Shown piece by piece: positions 18,764 through 26,975 of a DNA stretch of 64,000 bases (position 1 is the first letter of the stretch; each line of letters opens with the position of its first letter). The position numbers were made by a program, and so were the translations under genes. The notes beneath the pieces were generated by a model, which was given only the letters and a program-made list of their open reading frames with translations, was not told where the DNA came from and did no database searches. The stretch is from Nostoc sp. ATCC 53789. Lineage in GTDB: Bacteria > Cyanobacteriota > Cyanobacteriia > Cyanobacteriales > Nostocaceae. The DNA lies in NCBI RefSeq assembly GCF_009873495.1, contig NZ_CP046703.1, forward strand, positions 6,228,501 to 6,292,500. The letters run 5' to 3'.

Positions 18764-19771
18764 TCAACGACCGGTCATTTGCTCCAGCTTTTCGGGATAC
18801 CGAGCGCCTTGCACCGTGATCTTGGAGGCGGCATCATCGATGTCACGCAGATCGTCGGGCGTGAGTTCAACTGAGACTGCGCCAATGTTTTCGTCCAAGC
18901 GATGCAGCTTTGTGGTGCCTGGGATCGGAACAATCCACGGCTTCTGCGCCAGCAGCCAGGCGATCGCAATTTGAGCAGGTGTCGCCTGTTTCTGTTCTGC
19001 AATGCTGCCAAGAAGATTAATCAAGGCTTGATTCGCCTTGAGCGCTTCCGGGGTGAAGCGAGGCAGGGTGCTGCGGAAGTCGGAACTGTCGAAGGTGGCG
19101 TTTTCGTCGATCTTGCCCGTGAGAAAGCCCTTGCCCAGTGGACTGTACGGGACAAAGCCAATTCCGAGTTCCTCAAGGGTCGGTATCACTTCCTTTTCAG
19201 GAGTCCTCGTCCACAGCGAGTATTCGCTCTGTAGAGCAGTGATCGGCTGAACTGCGTGCGCGCGACGAATCGTTTGCACTCCTGCTTCAGAAAGTCCAAA
19301 GTGCTTCACTTTACCCTCCTGAATCAGTTCCTTCACTGCCCCTGCCACATCTTCGATCGGCACGTTCGGGTCAACTCGGTGCTGATAGAGCAAGTCGATT
19401 GTCTCGACCTTGAGTCGCTTGAGCGAACCCTCCACGGCTTCCTTAATATGCTCCGGTCGGCTATTCAATCCGGGTGAACCCTTCATCCCGCGAGGATCAG
19501 AATTCGGACTGATGTCGAACCCGAATTTGGTGGCGATGATCACTTGCCCCCGGAAGGGAGCGAGGGCTTCGCCCACAAGCTCTTCGTTTGTGAACGGGCC
19601 GTAGACTTCGGCGGTGTCAAAGAATGTTATTCCGCGATCAATAGCGACCCGAAGAAGAGCGGTCATTTCCTGCGTATCTTTGGGCGGGCCATAGGAAAAG
19701 CTCATTCCCATACAGCCCAGCCCGATAGCCGAGACTTCCAGATTACTGTTTCCCAGTTTTCGTTTTTGCAT
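18764..19771 (-). CDS. Aldo/keto reductase
   Basis: 335 residues. The (beta/alpha)8 reductase family is clear from KLGNSNLEVSAIGLGCMGMS and the tetrad D52, Y57 (FFDTAEVYG), K82 (ATKFG) and H131 (LLYQHRVDP). The NADPH-phosphate region is GTTKLHRLDENIGA. It reduces aldehydes or ketones; members of this subgroup act on aldehydes, quinones and terpenoid ketones. The ATG at 19771 has AGGA eight bases upstream; an upstream start at 19828 has no support. It is the last gene of a minus-strand cluster of oxidoreductases that appears richer in G+C than its surroundings, which suggests transfer. Confidence 0.93.
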   Translation of the reverse strand: MQKRKLGNSNLEVSAIGLGCMGMSFSYGPPKDTQEMTALLRVAIDRGITFFDTAEVYGPFTNEELVGEALAPFRGQVIIATKFGFDISPNSDPRGMKGSPGLNSRPEHIKEAVEGSLKRLKVETIDLLYQHRVDPNVPIEDVAGAVKELIQEGKVKHFGLSEAGVQTIRRAHAVQPITALQSEYSLWTRTPEKEVIPTLEELGIGFVPYSPLGKGFLTGKIDENATFDSSDFRSTLPRFTPEALKANQALINLLGSIAEQKQATPAQIAIAWLLAQKPWIVPIPGTTKLHRLDENIGAVSVELTPDDLRDIDDAASKITVQGARYPEKLEQMTGR

Positions 19772-19853
19772 TGTTTGAATTCCTGTTTTTGCGTTAAAGG
19801 TTGTAGTCCCACCGGACAGCAATCGCACTCAGTCTTAACCGCCAGCACTATCC

Positions 19854-20597
19854 TTACCAAGGCTGCGTGGTTGGGCCAATCGTAAATTCGTTCACGTTTG
19901 TGTCTTCTGGTTGGTCAATCGCAAACGCCACAACATTGGCTACTCGATCAGGTGAGATGCCATATCGTTCATACAACTTTGTCATTGCTTCAGCCGCATC
20001 TGGGTCAGTAATCTGACTTAACAACTCCGTGTTAATTGCAGCAGGATAAATGGTTGCAGTCCGAATGTTAGTCCCTTCTTGAGCAGATTCTATGCGTAGA
20101 ACTTCCATGAAATTGCGTACAAACCATTTCGTCCCACCATACACCGCACCACCTGGATAAGCTTTTAATCCAGCCACCGATGAAGTTGCGATAATATGCC
20201 CAGATTTTTGGCTAATAAACGTTGGCAACACAGCAGCGATACCATTTAGCACACCCTTAATATTGATATCAACCGTTTGATGCCATTCATCAGTTTTCAA
20301 TGCAGAAAGTGGGGAAGTTGGCATTATGCCAGCGTTCAAGAAAATAACATCTACGTTTCCAAATGTTTCCTTGGCAAGTTTGACTATCTGGGCGTTATCA
20401 GATGGGTTAACCACATCCATCACTTGATAGACTGCTTGTCCGCCAGCTTTTTGAATTTCATCAACCAGTTGTCTCAATTGCTGCTCGCGTCGCGCACCCA
20501 ATACGACCTTAGCTCCTTTGTTGGCAAGCAATTTCGCACTTGCTTCACCAATCCCTGATGATGCGCCGGTAATAATTACAACTTTGTCTTGAATCAT
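19854..20597 (-). CDS. Short-chain dehydrogenase/reductase
   Basis: 247 residues, classical SDR. TGASSGIG at 10-17 binds the cofactor, NAG at 88-90 stabilises the fold, and the active site is N112, S139/S140, Y153 and K157 (VYGGTK). It reduces a carbonyl or oxidises an alcohol with NAD(P); the R36-R37 pair after the second strand favours NADPH. The start has AGAGGA upstream. It lies 41 bases after the exported hydrolase gene and 82 bases before the reductase gene, so it is inside the same apparent operon. The codon usage looks closer to the host than that of its neighbours. Confidence 0.93.
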   Translation of the reverse strand: MIQDKVVIITGASSGIGEASAKLLANKGAKVVLGARREQQLRQLVDEIQKAGGQAVYQVMDVVNPSDNAQIVKLAKETFGNVDVIFLNAGIMPTSPLSALKTDEWHQTVDINIKGVLNGIAAVLPTFISQKSGHIIATSSVAGLKAYPGGAVYGGTKWFVRNFMEVLRIESAQEGTNIRTATIYPAAINTELLSQITDPDAAEAMTKLYERYGISPDRVANVVAFAIDQPEDTNVNEFTIGPTTQPW

Positions 20598-20638
20598 CTT
20601 CTTCCTCTTTTTATTGGTTTTTTAAACGGGGGAGTGCA

Positions 20639-21730
20639 TCAACGAGTGAGATGCTGATTGAAAAAGGATGTAAGTTTTTCCCAGGGAATCAGGTTCACTC
20701 GGTCATACAAATCGACGTGTCCCGCATTGGGAACGATGTAGAGATCCTTTGGCTCGGCGGCGCGTTTGTAGGCATCTTCGCTGAACTCCCTCGAATGTGC
20801 ATTGTCACCCGTGATGAACAGCATAGGACGAGGCGAAATCGTCTCAATGTCGTTGAACGGGTAGAAGTTCATGAATTTGATGTTGCTGGTAAGTGTCGGG
20901 TGCGTTGTCTGTTTCGGCGATGAACCTTGGGGTGTGTATTCGCCCCTGGGAGTGCGGTAGAAGTCATAAAACTCACGCTCAATAGCGGTGGAGTTCTCAT
21001 TCAGTTCATGCACAGTTCCGCTTGTGTATTTGGTCTCGCCGCCCGTGAACTCCACATAGCGTTGTTCAGCCGCCTCTGCGATCGCTTTCTTTCTCTGTTC
21101 AAGGGTCGTAGAACGCCTCAACCCGTTACGGTTGGCTGCACCCATGTCGTACATACTGACCGTCGCAATGGCCTTCAAGCGCGGGTCGATCTTGGCGGCG
21201 CTGATGGCAAAGCTCCCGCTACCGCAAATCCCCAGAATGCCAATCCGGTTCCTGTCAACGATTTTCTGGGTACCCAAAAAATCTACCGCAGCACTGAAAT
21301 CCTCGGCATAAATATCCGGCGAAACAACGTTGCGGGGCTGCCCCTCACTCTCGCCCCAGAAGGACAAATCGAGGGACAAGGTGACGAATCCCTGGTCAGC
21401 CAGCTTTTGGGCATACAGATTTGCGCTCTGTTCTTTGACTGCGCCCATTGGGTGTCCAACAATGATTGCCGGATTCTTAGCGTTGGGATTCAAGGTTTTG
21501 GGAATGAAGAGATTTCCAGCAACCTGCATGTTGTATTGGTTTTTGAACGTAATCTTTTGCATAGTTACCTTGTCGCTCTTATAGAAGTTGTCCGCCCCAT
21601 TGACCACAGCAGACTGCTGTACGGGTGCCTGGGATATCTGACGCGAGACCTGTGTTTTGTCAAGCGCAACTGCCGCCGTCGTCGTGCCGATTGCACTTAT
21701 CAAGAGGGGTAGTATAACGAGGTGTTTCAT
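20639..21730 (-). CDS. Exported alpha/beta hydrolase, dienelactone-hydrolase-like
   Basis: 363 residues from the ATG at 21730 with GGAGAA upstream; the frame extends to 21829 without a better start. A signal peptide (LVILPLLISAIGTTTAAVA) suggests a periplasmic protein. The fold signs are HPMGAVKEQ near the oxyanion strand, the nucleophile elbow GICGSGSF (a G-x-C-x-G form as in dienelactone hydrolases), FITGDNAHS carrying the acid region and PNAGHVDLYD with the catalytic histidine. Relatives are often annotated as alpha/beta hydrolases next to SDR and AKR genes. The substrate is unknown. It sits between the two SDR genes of the acquired cluster. Confidence 0.88.
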   Translation of the reverse strand: MKHLVILPLLISAIGTTTAAVALDKTQVSRQISQAPVQQSAVVNGADNFYKSDKVTMQKITFKNQYNMQVAGNLFIPKTLNPNAKNPAIIVGHPMGAVKEQSANLYAQKLADQGFVTLSLDLSFWGESEGQPRNVVSPDIYAEDFSAAVDFLGTQKIVDRNRIGILGICGSGSFAISAAKIDPRLKAIATVSMYDMGAANRNGLRRSTTLEQRKKAIAEAAEQRYVEFTGGETKYTSGTVHELNENSTAIEREFYDFYRTPRGEYTPQGSSPKQTTHPTLTSNIKFMNFYPFNDIETISPRPMLFITGDNAHSREFSEDAYKRAAEPKDLYIVPNAGHVDLYDRVNLIPWEKLTSFFNQHLTR

Positions 21731-21829
21731 TGAGTTCTCCAAATGTGGGGATTGGTTCGCTACGGTTCGACGCGTCTGCTTGGCGGGATCTCCACTCGCT
21801 GCAACGGTGTCACGGTTGGCGACGAACAA

Positions 21830-22603
21830 TCACTGCACCGTTTGACCGCCATCGACGACCAAGGCGTGTCCGACGACGAAGGCAGCCGCGTCTGAACACA
21901 GCCAGACAACGGCATTGGCAATCTCTTCGGGCTGACCCATCCGTCCGACCGGCTCCTCCGAAATTACCTGCTTGCGTCCTTCAGCAGTGCCGCCAGTGAA
22001 GCGATCCATCATCGGTGTGTCAATGTAACCGGGGGCAACGGCGTTGACACGGATGTTCTGCGAGGCATAGTCAAGAGCCGCCGACTTGGTGAGTCCGATC
22101 ACGCCGTGTTTTGCGGCGGTGTATGCAGCTCCGCCCTTGATGCCTATGACCCCGGCACCCGATGATGTATTCACGATCGCGCCGCCCCCTTGCTTGAGTA
22201 ACAGCGGAATTTCATACTTCATGCACAGAAAAACGCCACGCAGGTCGATGTCTACGATCCGATCCCACTCTTCCTCTTCGATTTCCGCTGTTGCTGTATT
22301 TTTCTGCTCCACACCGGCGTTGTTGAAGGCAAAGTCCAGCCGCCCAAAGGTCTCGATGGTCTTGGAAAGAGCCGCCTTCACGTCCTCGCTTCGTGTCACA
22401 TTGCACTTGACGGCGATCGCTCGTCCGCCGAGTTCTTCGATCATGTGTACCGTTTCTTGATTGCCCTGTTCTGACACGTCGGCGACCACTACATTAGCGC
22501 CTTCACGAGCAAATGCCAGCGCCGTAGCTCGACCGATGCCGTTTGCTGCTCCGGTTACAAACGCAACTTTTCCTGTGTACTTTCGATTCTCGTTCGTTGT
22601 CAT
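21830..22603 (-). CDS. Short-chain dehydrogenase, glucose-1-dehydrogenase-like
   Basis: 257 residues. VTGAANGIG at 16-24 binds the cofactor, NNAG at 94-97, active-site S147/S148, Y161 and K165 (AAYTAAKHG). The segment after the fold (AVAPGYIDTPMMDRF) and the end LVVDGGQTVQ are typical of classical SDRs of the FabG/glucose dehydrogenase type. D42 (VADVS) at the end of the second strand favours NAD. AAAGGA lies upstream of the ATG at 22603. It is markedly G+C-rich (runs such as GCGGCGGTGTATGC), unlike the flanking cyanobacterial genes. Confidence 0.93.
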   Translation of the reverse strand: MTTNENRKYTGKVAFVTGAANGIGRATALAFAREGANVVVADVSEQGNQETVHMIEELGGRAIAVKCNVTRSEDVKAALSKTIETFGRLDFAFNNAGVEQKNTATAEIEEEEWDRIVDIDLRGVFLCMKYEIPLLLKQGGGAIVNTSSGAGVIGIKGGAAYTAAKHGVIGLTKSAALDYASQNIRVNAVAPGYIDTPMMDRFTGGTAEGRKQVISEEPVGRMGQPEEIANAVVWLCSDAAAFVVGHALVVDGGQTVQ

Positions 22604-22659
22604 GATTTTTTCCTTTAATTTTTTACCTAACAAGGTCTTAAAACCACCAGATGCAAAGA

Positions 22660-22945
22660 TCAGTTGGGATACTGCTCGTCGCTGACATGCTCCAGCCAGT
22701 CCACAGGCTTACCATCGAGCCATTCCTGAATGGCGATGTGCGTCATGGCTGTGGTGGCTGTAGCTCCATGCCAATGCTTCAGTCCGGGCGCAATTCGGAC
22801 GACATCACCCGGTCTGATTTCCTGAATTTGTCCACCCCATTGCTGAACATAACCAGACCCAGCAGTCACAATCAGGGTCTGTCCTAATGGATGGGTGTGC
22901 CATGCTGTCCTAGCACCAGGCTCGAAGGTTACACTAGCGCCAGCC
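22660..22945 (-). pseudogene. C-terminal part of a cupin gene (second copy)
   Basis: The open frame encodes GASVTFEPGARTAWHTHPLG, then TAGSGYVQQWGG, PGDVVRIAPGLKHWHGA, and a normal C-terminus WLDGKPVDWLEHVSDEQYPN. This is the metal-binding cupin barrel plus tail. It lacks any N-terminal start and begins out of phase with the copy ahead. An internal ATG at 22869 would produce only a barrel fragment. It is the trailing half of a rearranged gene (see the 208-bp repeat). Confidence 0.7.
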
Positions 22946-23153
22946 GTGCGTCATCGCTGTGGTTGCTGTAGCACCGTGCCAATGCTTCTCACCCGGCGAG
23001 ATCCAGATCGCGTCCCCCGGTCGAATTTCCTCGATCGCACCGCCCCATCGCTGTATAAGTCCACAGCCAGCCGTCACGATTAGGGTTTGTCCCAATGGGT
23101 GGGTATGCCATGCTGTCCTAGCACCAGGCTCAAATGTGACACTGGCTCCAGAC
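22738..23153. repeat. Tandem 208-bp partial duplication within the cupin locus
   Basis: Bases 22738-22945 and 22946-23153 are two diverged copies of the same cupin segment (for example GTCTGTCCTAATGGATGGGT against GTTTGTCCCAATGGGTGGGT). The unit is 208 bases, one more than a multiple of three, so the join shifts the frame. GTGCG is shared at both edges. The divergence argues that the copies come from two paralogous neighbours fused by deletion rather than from a recent duplication. Confidence 0.8.
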
Positions 23154-23263
23154 GTGCGCGCTGGATTGTGTGCCTCAAACAGGGGGTCAACGCGGACAGT
23201 GCCGGTAAAATACTCAGCCGGCCCTTTGGCGGAAGGCTGTGAGCCACTTCTTTTGATGTCCAT
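22934..23263 (-). CDS. Cupin-domain protein, C-terminally truncated
   Basis: 109 residues from the ATG at 23263 (AGGA eight bases upstream). Motif 1 is PGARTAWHTHPLGQTLIV (H-x-H metal ligands) and motif 2 is PGDAIWISPGEKHWHGA. After TAMTH the frame runs into three extra residues and a stop, whereas the second copy continues through a 25-residue tail. Small cupins of this kind accompany carboxymuconolactone decarboxylase-like or hydroxynitrile-lyase-like functions. Here it is the first gene of the oxidoreductase cluster, transcribed away from the AraC regulator. The barrel is nearly complete, so it could still bind metal, but activity is doubtful. Confidence 0.7.
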   Translation of the reverse strand: MDIKRSGSQPSAKGPAEYFTGTVRVDPLFEAHNPARTSGASVTFEPGARTAWHTHPLGQTLIVTAGCGLIQRWGGAIEEIRPGDAIWISPGEKHWHGATATTAMTHGWR

Positions 23264-23430
23264 TTTCTTAATTCCTTCACTTGATACAATTTCGGTGGCT
23301 AGGAGGCAAGTCTCTTGCCCGATCAAAACTGAGTTTTCTATTAAATAAAAATCCAGAATGCTTATAAGAAACGGAAATAATTTTCCATTGCTTTAGCTTC
23401 ATTCTAAGAATCCTGAAGAATAAGCAATAG

Positions 23431-23450
23431 AACGATCGTCTAAGATCGTT
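23431..23450. promoter_or_regulatory. Inverted repeat, candidate AraC-regulator operator
   Basis: AACGATC at 23431-23437 and GATCGTT at 23444-23450 form a perfect inverted repeat with a six-base spacer, 22 bases before the regulator's ATG. It lies in the 209-base divergent region between the AraC-type gene and the cupin-led cluster, where an operator is expected. The binding protein is inferred, not shown. Confidence 0.45.
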
Positions 23451-23472
23451 GTACAATTCTGCAAACTTAGAA

Positions 23473-24456
23473 ATGAACGCTGCCAAAACGAGTGAAAAGC
23501 CCGATCGCGATTTAATGAACGATCCGCAGGCAAAGCGCGAGGCAGACAGAGCGCAAGCCAACAGAGACGAACTAAAAGAGCGCATTGCACACGCGATTCC
23601 TCATGATGGGACGATTGAGCCTCTGAAAGGATTGCATTTCAATCGCTCCTCCTCGCCTTCGGAATGCGTTCATAGTGTCTCTATCCCTGCGTTTTGTGCG
23701 ATCGCTCAGGGCAGCAAAGAAGTTCTTTTGGGTAGCGATCGCTATCTGTACGATCCGATGCATTATCTGCTTGCTACGGTTGAACTGCCAATTATCAGCC
23801 AAATTCTGGAAGCGTCAAAGGCGCAACCGTACCTGAGTCTTCGCCTCGATCTTGACCCTACCCTTGTTGGCTCAGTGATGGTCGAGGCAGGGTATCCCTC
23901 ATCGCGCAACCATGCTGATGTGAAAGCTATTGATGTAAGTCCATTAAATGCAAATCTGTTGGACGCTGTGGTGCGACTCGTCAGGCTTCTAGATTCCCCT
24001 GCTGAAGCTCATGTTCTCGCACCACTGATTAAGCGGGAAATCATTTATCGACTCCTGATGGGAGAGCAAGGTAATCGGCTCCGTCATATTGCAGTTCTGG
24101 GTGGCTACACCTACCACATCGCCAGAGCCGTCGAGCGACTTCGTAAAGACTTTAACGAGCCGATCAAGATTGAAAGCATCGCACGAGAGCTGGGAATGAG
24201 TGTATCGGGCTTCCACCATCACTTCAAGTCTGTCACTGCCATGAGTCCCTTGCAGTACCAAAAGCAACTGCGGCTCCAGGAGGCTCGCCGTCTGATGCTG
24301 GGGGAAAAGCTTGATGCTACCAGTGCTGCCTACCGCGTGGGTTATGACGATGCCTCGCACTTCAACCGGGAGTACAAGCGGCTTTTTGGTGCGCCACCGA
24401 TGCGCGATGTGGAGCGGCTGCGAGAAGCTGCTAGGGAGACTGCTAGTTCAATCTGA
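23473..24456 (+). CDS. AraC-family transcriptional regulator
   Basis: 327 residues from the ATG at 23473. The N-terminal 190 residues are an AraC_N ligand domain (SIPAFCAIAQGSKEVLLG, LPIISQILEAS). The C-terminus has two helix-turn-helices, IKIESIARELGMSVSGFHHH and AAYRVGYDDASHFNREYKRL, as in the regulators of alcohol-dehydrogenase and SDR clusters. A TTG at 23449 is also in frame but falls inside the inverted repeat. It is divergent from the cupin, SDR, hydrolase, SDR and AKR genes, and probably regulates them in response to a small aldehyde, ketone or aromatic. Later residues differ from E. coli AraC in having no arabinose-type arm. Confidence 0.93.
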   Translation: MNAAKTSEKPDRDLMNDPQAKREADRAQANRDELKERIAHAIPHDGTIEPLKGLHFNRSSSPSECVHSVSIPAFCAIAQGSKEVLLGSDRYLYDPMHYLLATVELPIISQILEASKAQPYLSLRLDLDPTLVGSVMVEAGYPSSRNHADVKAIDVSPLNANLLDAVVRLVRLLDSPAEAHVLAPLIKREIIYRLLMGEQGNRLRHIAVLGGYTYHIARAVERLRKDFNEPIKIESIARELGMSVSGFHHHFKSVTAMSPLQYQKQLRLQEARRLMLGEKLDATSAAYRVGYDDASHFNREYKRLFGAPPMRDVERLREAARETASSI

Positions 24457-25145
24457 TCTCCTGTTCTGGTCGCGGCATCTTGGTAAGACTGCCTGTACTC
24501 TAGAATTGCCTGCTAATAAGCTGTTACGCAAATAAGATTGCACATCAACTGGTGAGGTTGTCCTTTGTCAATTGTCCTTTGTCCTTGGTAAACACAAATG
24601 ACAATTGACATACTCCCGGGCGTGTTCGCCCTTGGCGTTCCCGTTCGCGCAGCGTCTCCGTCAGGAGAAGGGTACGCACGGTGATTCTGGAGTAATAAGT
24701 AATAAGTAATGAGTAAATACCCATTTTTCATCCACTCATTACTCATTACTCCTTACTCATTACTTTAAAGCATTGCGTGAAGCACGGGGTTTCAGACCCA
24801 TATTTTTGATGACTAATGACGGTCTACACGGAAAATATTGCAATATGTAGGCGCGTTAGCTTATCTGACAACAAAATTGCTGAATTCTCTCAAAATTCGG
24901 CAATATTAGCCTTCTAATTACTTGGAATATAGGTTTTTGCTAGGGATGCACAGATTTACGCTTTTATTGGAGTATTTGTATTAATTGCTTCATAAATCTT
25001 CCTATAGATATGGAACAATATCATACTTCTCTATTTACGTCTTATATCTAAAGATAGAAGATTAAGGTTAAAATTTGGGAAACCTAAGAGGGATTACTCC
25101 CAAGAGATTTCCTGCCTACTTATCGCAGAAAGCAACTGAGGTCAG
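24457..25145. other. Intergenic, about 690 bases, repeat-rich
   Basis: No coding frame is convincing. It holds TTGTCCTTTGTC and related heptamer repeats at about 24558-24610, a palindromic dispersed repeat near 24625-24670 (GTTCGCGCAGCG), and a long imperfect inverted repeat at 24691-24764. The last 200 bases are A+T-rich and probably include the promoter of the TPR gene. Confidence 0.5.
24691..24764. repeat. Imperfect inverted repeat of AGTAAT/ATTACT units
   Basis: AGTAATAAGTAATAAGTAAT on the left can pair with ACTCATTACTCCTTACTCAT and flanking bases on the right around a short A+T-rich loop. It is a typical cyanobacterial intergenic repeat and could form a long hairpin in RNA or DNA. Confidence 0.6.
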
Positions 25146-26168
25146 ATGAAGCAACCTTTAAATCAAGTCAAAGAGTGGGAACAACGTCGTGATGAAGCAA
25201 ACCGCTACTACCAGCGCGGTAAATTTCAAGAATCTCTCGATCTTGCAACCAAAAATTTACATTTGGCTAGAGCAATTCGAGATCGAGCCAGAGAAGGCCA
25301 TACATTAAACGATCTCGGTTTAGCTCACCTCAGTTGCTGGCAACCTCAAAGAGCATTAGAGCGCTTTCATCAGGCGCTTTCGGTTGCTATTGAAATTGGC
25401 AACCCGCCAGCAGAAGCAACTGCACTTAGCAATCTGGGTTCTACCTACAGCCGTCTTGGACGCTTTTCGCAAGCTTTAGAATATTTTGACAAAGCACTGC
25501 CAATCTTTAGGCGATCGCAAGATATTCAAAGTGAAGTTTCTACTCTTAATGATGTAGCGCTAATTTATACCCGCTTAGGAGAACCGAAACGGGCACTGTT
25601 GCTACAACACCAAATTTTGAGGATGCGGCGATTGTTGGGTGACTTTTCTGGTGAAGCAACAACGCTTAATGGCATTGGGTTTGCTTACAATGTCTTAGGC
25701 AAGTTTGAGCAAGCGCTAGAATTTTTTGAAGCGGCACTTCCAATTCAACGAGCCGTCAAGAATGTGCTTGGTGAAGCAACCACTTTAAATAATATTGCCT
25801 CAATCTATAGTGATTTAGGAAAACCGAAACAAGCGCTATTACTATACTATCAAGTTCTTTTGACACGTCGGGCAATCAGCGATCGCGCAGGCGAAGCAAC
25901 AACCCTTCACAACATTGGTTTTACCTACAGCACCCTGGCACAGCATCGCCAAGCAATGAAGTTCTACAAGCAAGCCATTGTGATTTATCAACAACTGGGC
26001 GATAATCTCGGAGAAATTTCAACTTTGCTGAATATGGGAACCCTTTACGCCACAACGAAACGTAAAAAAATGGCGCGATCGTGCTACCAAAACGCTCAAG
26101 ATTTAGCAGAGCAAATCGAACACCAGCCACTCTTGGAAAAAGTACAGCAGTTTATAGATTCTCTGTAG
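25146..26168 (+). CDS. Tetratricopeptide-repeat protein
   Basis: 340 residues made almost entirely of about seven TPR units of the 40-residue kinesin-light-chain type, each with A-T-x-L-N-x-I/L-G (EATTLNGIGFAYNVLGKFEQ, EATTLNNIASIYSDLGKPKQ, EATTLHNIGFTYSTLAQHRQ). Such arrays form a superhelix that binds other proteins. No catalytic domain, signal peptide or membrane helix is seen. GAGG lies just before the ATG. It stands alone between two repeat-rich gaps and ends ahead of a strong terminator. A role as a scaffold or in signalling is inferred from the fold only. Confidence 0.9.
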   Translation: MKQPLNQVKEWEQRRDEANRYYQRGKFQESLDLATKNLHLARAIRDRAREGHTLNDLGLAHLSCWQPQRALERFHQALSVAIEIGNPPAEATALSNLGSTYSRLGRFSQALEYFDKALPIFRRSQDIQSEVSTLNDVALIYTRLGEPKRALLLQHQILRMRRLLGDFSGEATTLNGIGFAYNVLGKFEQALEFFEAALPIQRAVKNVLGEATTLNNIASIYSDLGKPKQALLLYYQVLLTRRAISDRAGEATTLHNIGFTYSTLAQHRQAMKFYKQAIVIYQQLGDNLGEISTLLNMGTLYATTKRKKMARSCYQNAQDLAEQIEHQPLLEKVQQFIDSL

Positions 26169-26179
26169 CTTGATAGTCA

Positions 26180-26322
26180 GGGGGAAGGGGCAGGCAGGGA
26201 GCAGGGGGACAGGGGGACAAGGGGACAAGGGGGAATTATTAAACAAGTCTCTCCGTCTCCCACCTCTTCCTTGTCTCTTCTTCATGCCCCTTCCCCTCTG
26301 CCCCCTGCCCCTGCTCCCTGCC
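26180..26322. repeat. Large G-rich/C-rich inverted repeat
   Basis: A purine arm (GGGGAAGGGGCAGGCAGGGA and GCAGGGGGACAGGGGGAC, from 26180) faces a pyrimidine arm (CCCCTTCCCCTCTGCCCCCT and GCCCCTGCTCCCTGCC, to 26322). The arms are about 50 bases and imperfect. The same GGGAGCAGGGGG text occurs inside the kinase gene at 36541-36640. Confidence 0.6.
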
Positions 26323-26337
26323 TAATGCCGCAAGCTC

Positions 26338-26374
26338 AAATTCCCGGCTTCTTTAAAGAAGTCGGGAATTTTTT
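26338..26374 (+). terminator. Strong hairpin terminator
   Basis: AAATTCCCGGCTTC and GAAGTCGGGAATTT form a stem of about 14 pairs with a short AAA-type loop (one G-T mispair), followed directly by TTTT. It lies about 170 bases after the TPR gene, beyond the G-rich repeat. A sister element with the same CTTC/GAAG core closes the AIM24 gene at 38512-38552. Confidence 0.8.
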
Positions 26375-26490
26375 GTTCGAATTGAAGCTCAAAAAGTTCG
26401 TAACTTCGTTACCGCCGACCATATACTAATCAACAGGTTACGATCAATTAAGAAGTAATAATTTTTGATGGCACCGCCAGGAGTCTTTTT

Positions 26491-26709
26491 ATGTTCATTA
26501 GTGAATTGTCACCTATATTCAGAGAATTTATCCAGCATCCAGCCTCATTTGTAGGTGGGTTATTCTCTGGTGTGCTTCGGCTCAATCTAGCAGATGATCC
26601 TGTTAAAAGCTGGCTGGCTCAACAGGGCGGCTCAAATAGTTATACTAGCAGCACAACAGAAGCACATAATGGCAAAGCAAGTGGGCCTCAACAGATTTCG
26701 ATTGACTAA
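26491..26709 (+). CDS. Small conserved-looking protein, unknown function
   Basis: 72 residues with AGGAGT seven bases ahead of the ATG, which strongly supports translation. It starts MFISELSPIFREFIQHPASF, then a short hydrophobic patch (VGGLFSGVLRLNL), and ends in a polar tail rich in S, T and G. There is no signal peptide or full membrane helix. I do not recognise a family. It is a lone gene between the terminator and the aminotransferase. Confidence 0.65.
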   Translation: MFISELSPIFREFIQHPASFVGGLFSGVLRLNLADDPVKSWLAQQGGSNSYTSSTTEAHNGKASGPQQISID

Positions 26710-26759
26710 ATTTTTGAGTAATCGCAAATCCAGTTAATTATTATTGGCAATAGGGAATT

Positions 26760-26968
26760 GGGAACAGGGAATAGTGATAGAAACTTTAGTTATGGGTCAA
26801 AATCCCATTTGAAAAAAGATGTTTTTCGAGACGTGCAGCGCTCTTAAATCGGTATCCTTGTTACAATCCCACGCTTGAAACCCGTGGGTTTCCCAATTCC
26901 CAATACTTCTCTTACGAGAGGCTGCGCCAACGACTACGCTCAGTACAAGTTCCCAATTCCCAATTCCC
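26760..26968. repeat. TTCCCAATTCCC-type short tandem repeats
   Basis: GGGAATTGGGAACAGGGAAT at about 26752-26771 and CCCAATTCCCAATTCCCAGT ahead of 26968 flank a palindromic repeat (TTACGAGAGGCTGCGCCAAC). This is the heptamer-like repeat family of heterocystous cyanobacteria, here just upstream of the aminotransferase start. Confidence 0.6.
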
Positions 26969-26975
26969 AGTAAAT

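Noticed and set aside
20927..21712. Plus-strand open frame of 261 codons
   Set aside because: It overlaps the exported hydrolase completely. The minus-strand product has a signal peptide, a nucleophile elbow and an SD site; the plus-strand product has no recognisable fold.
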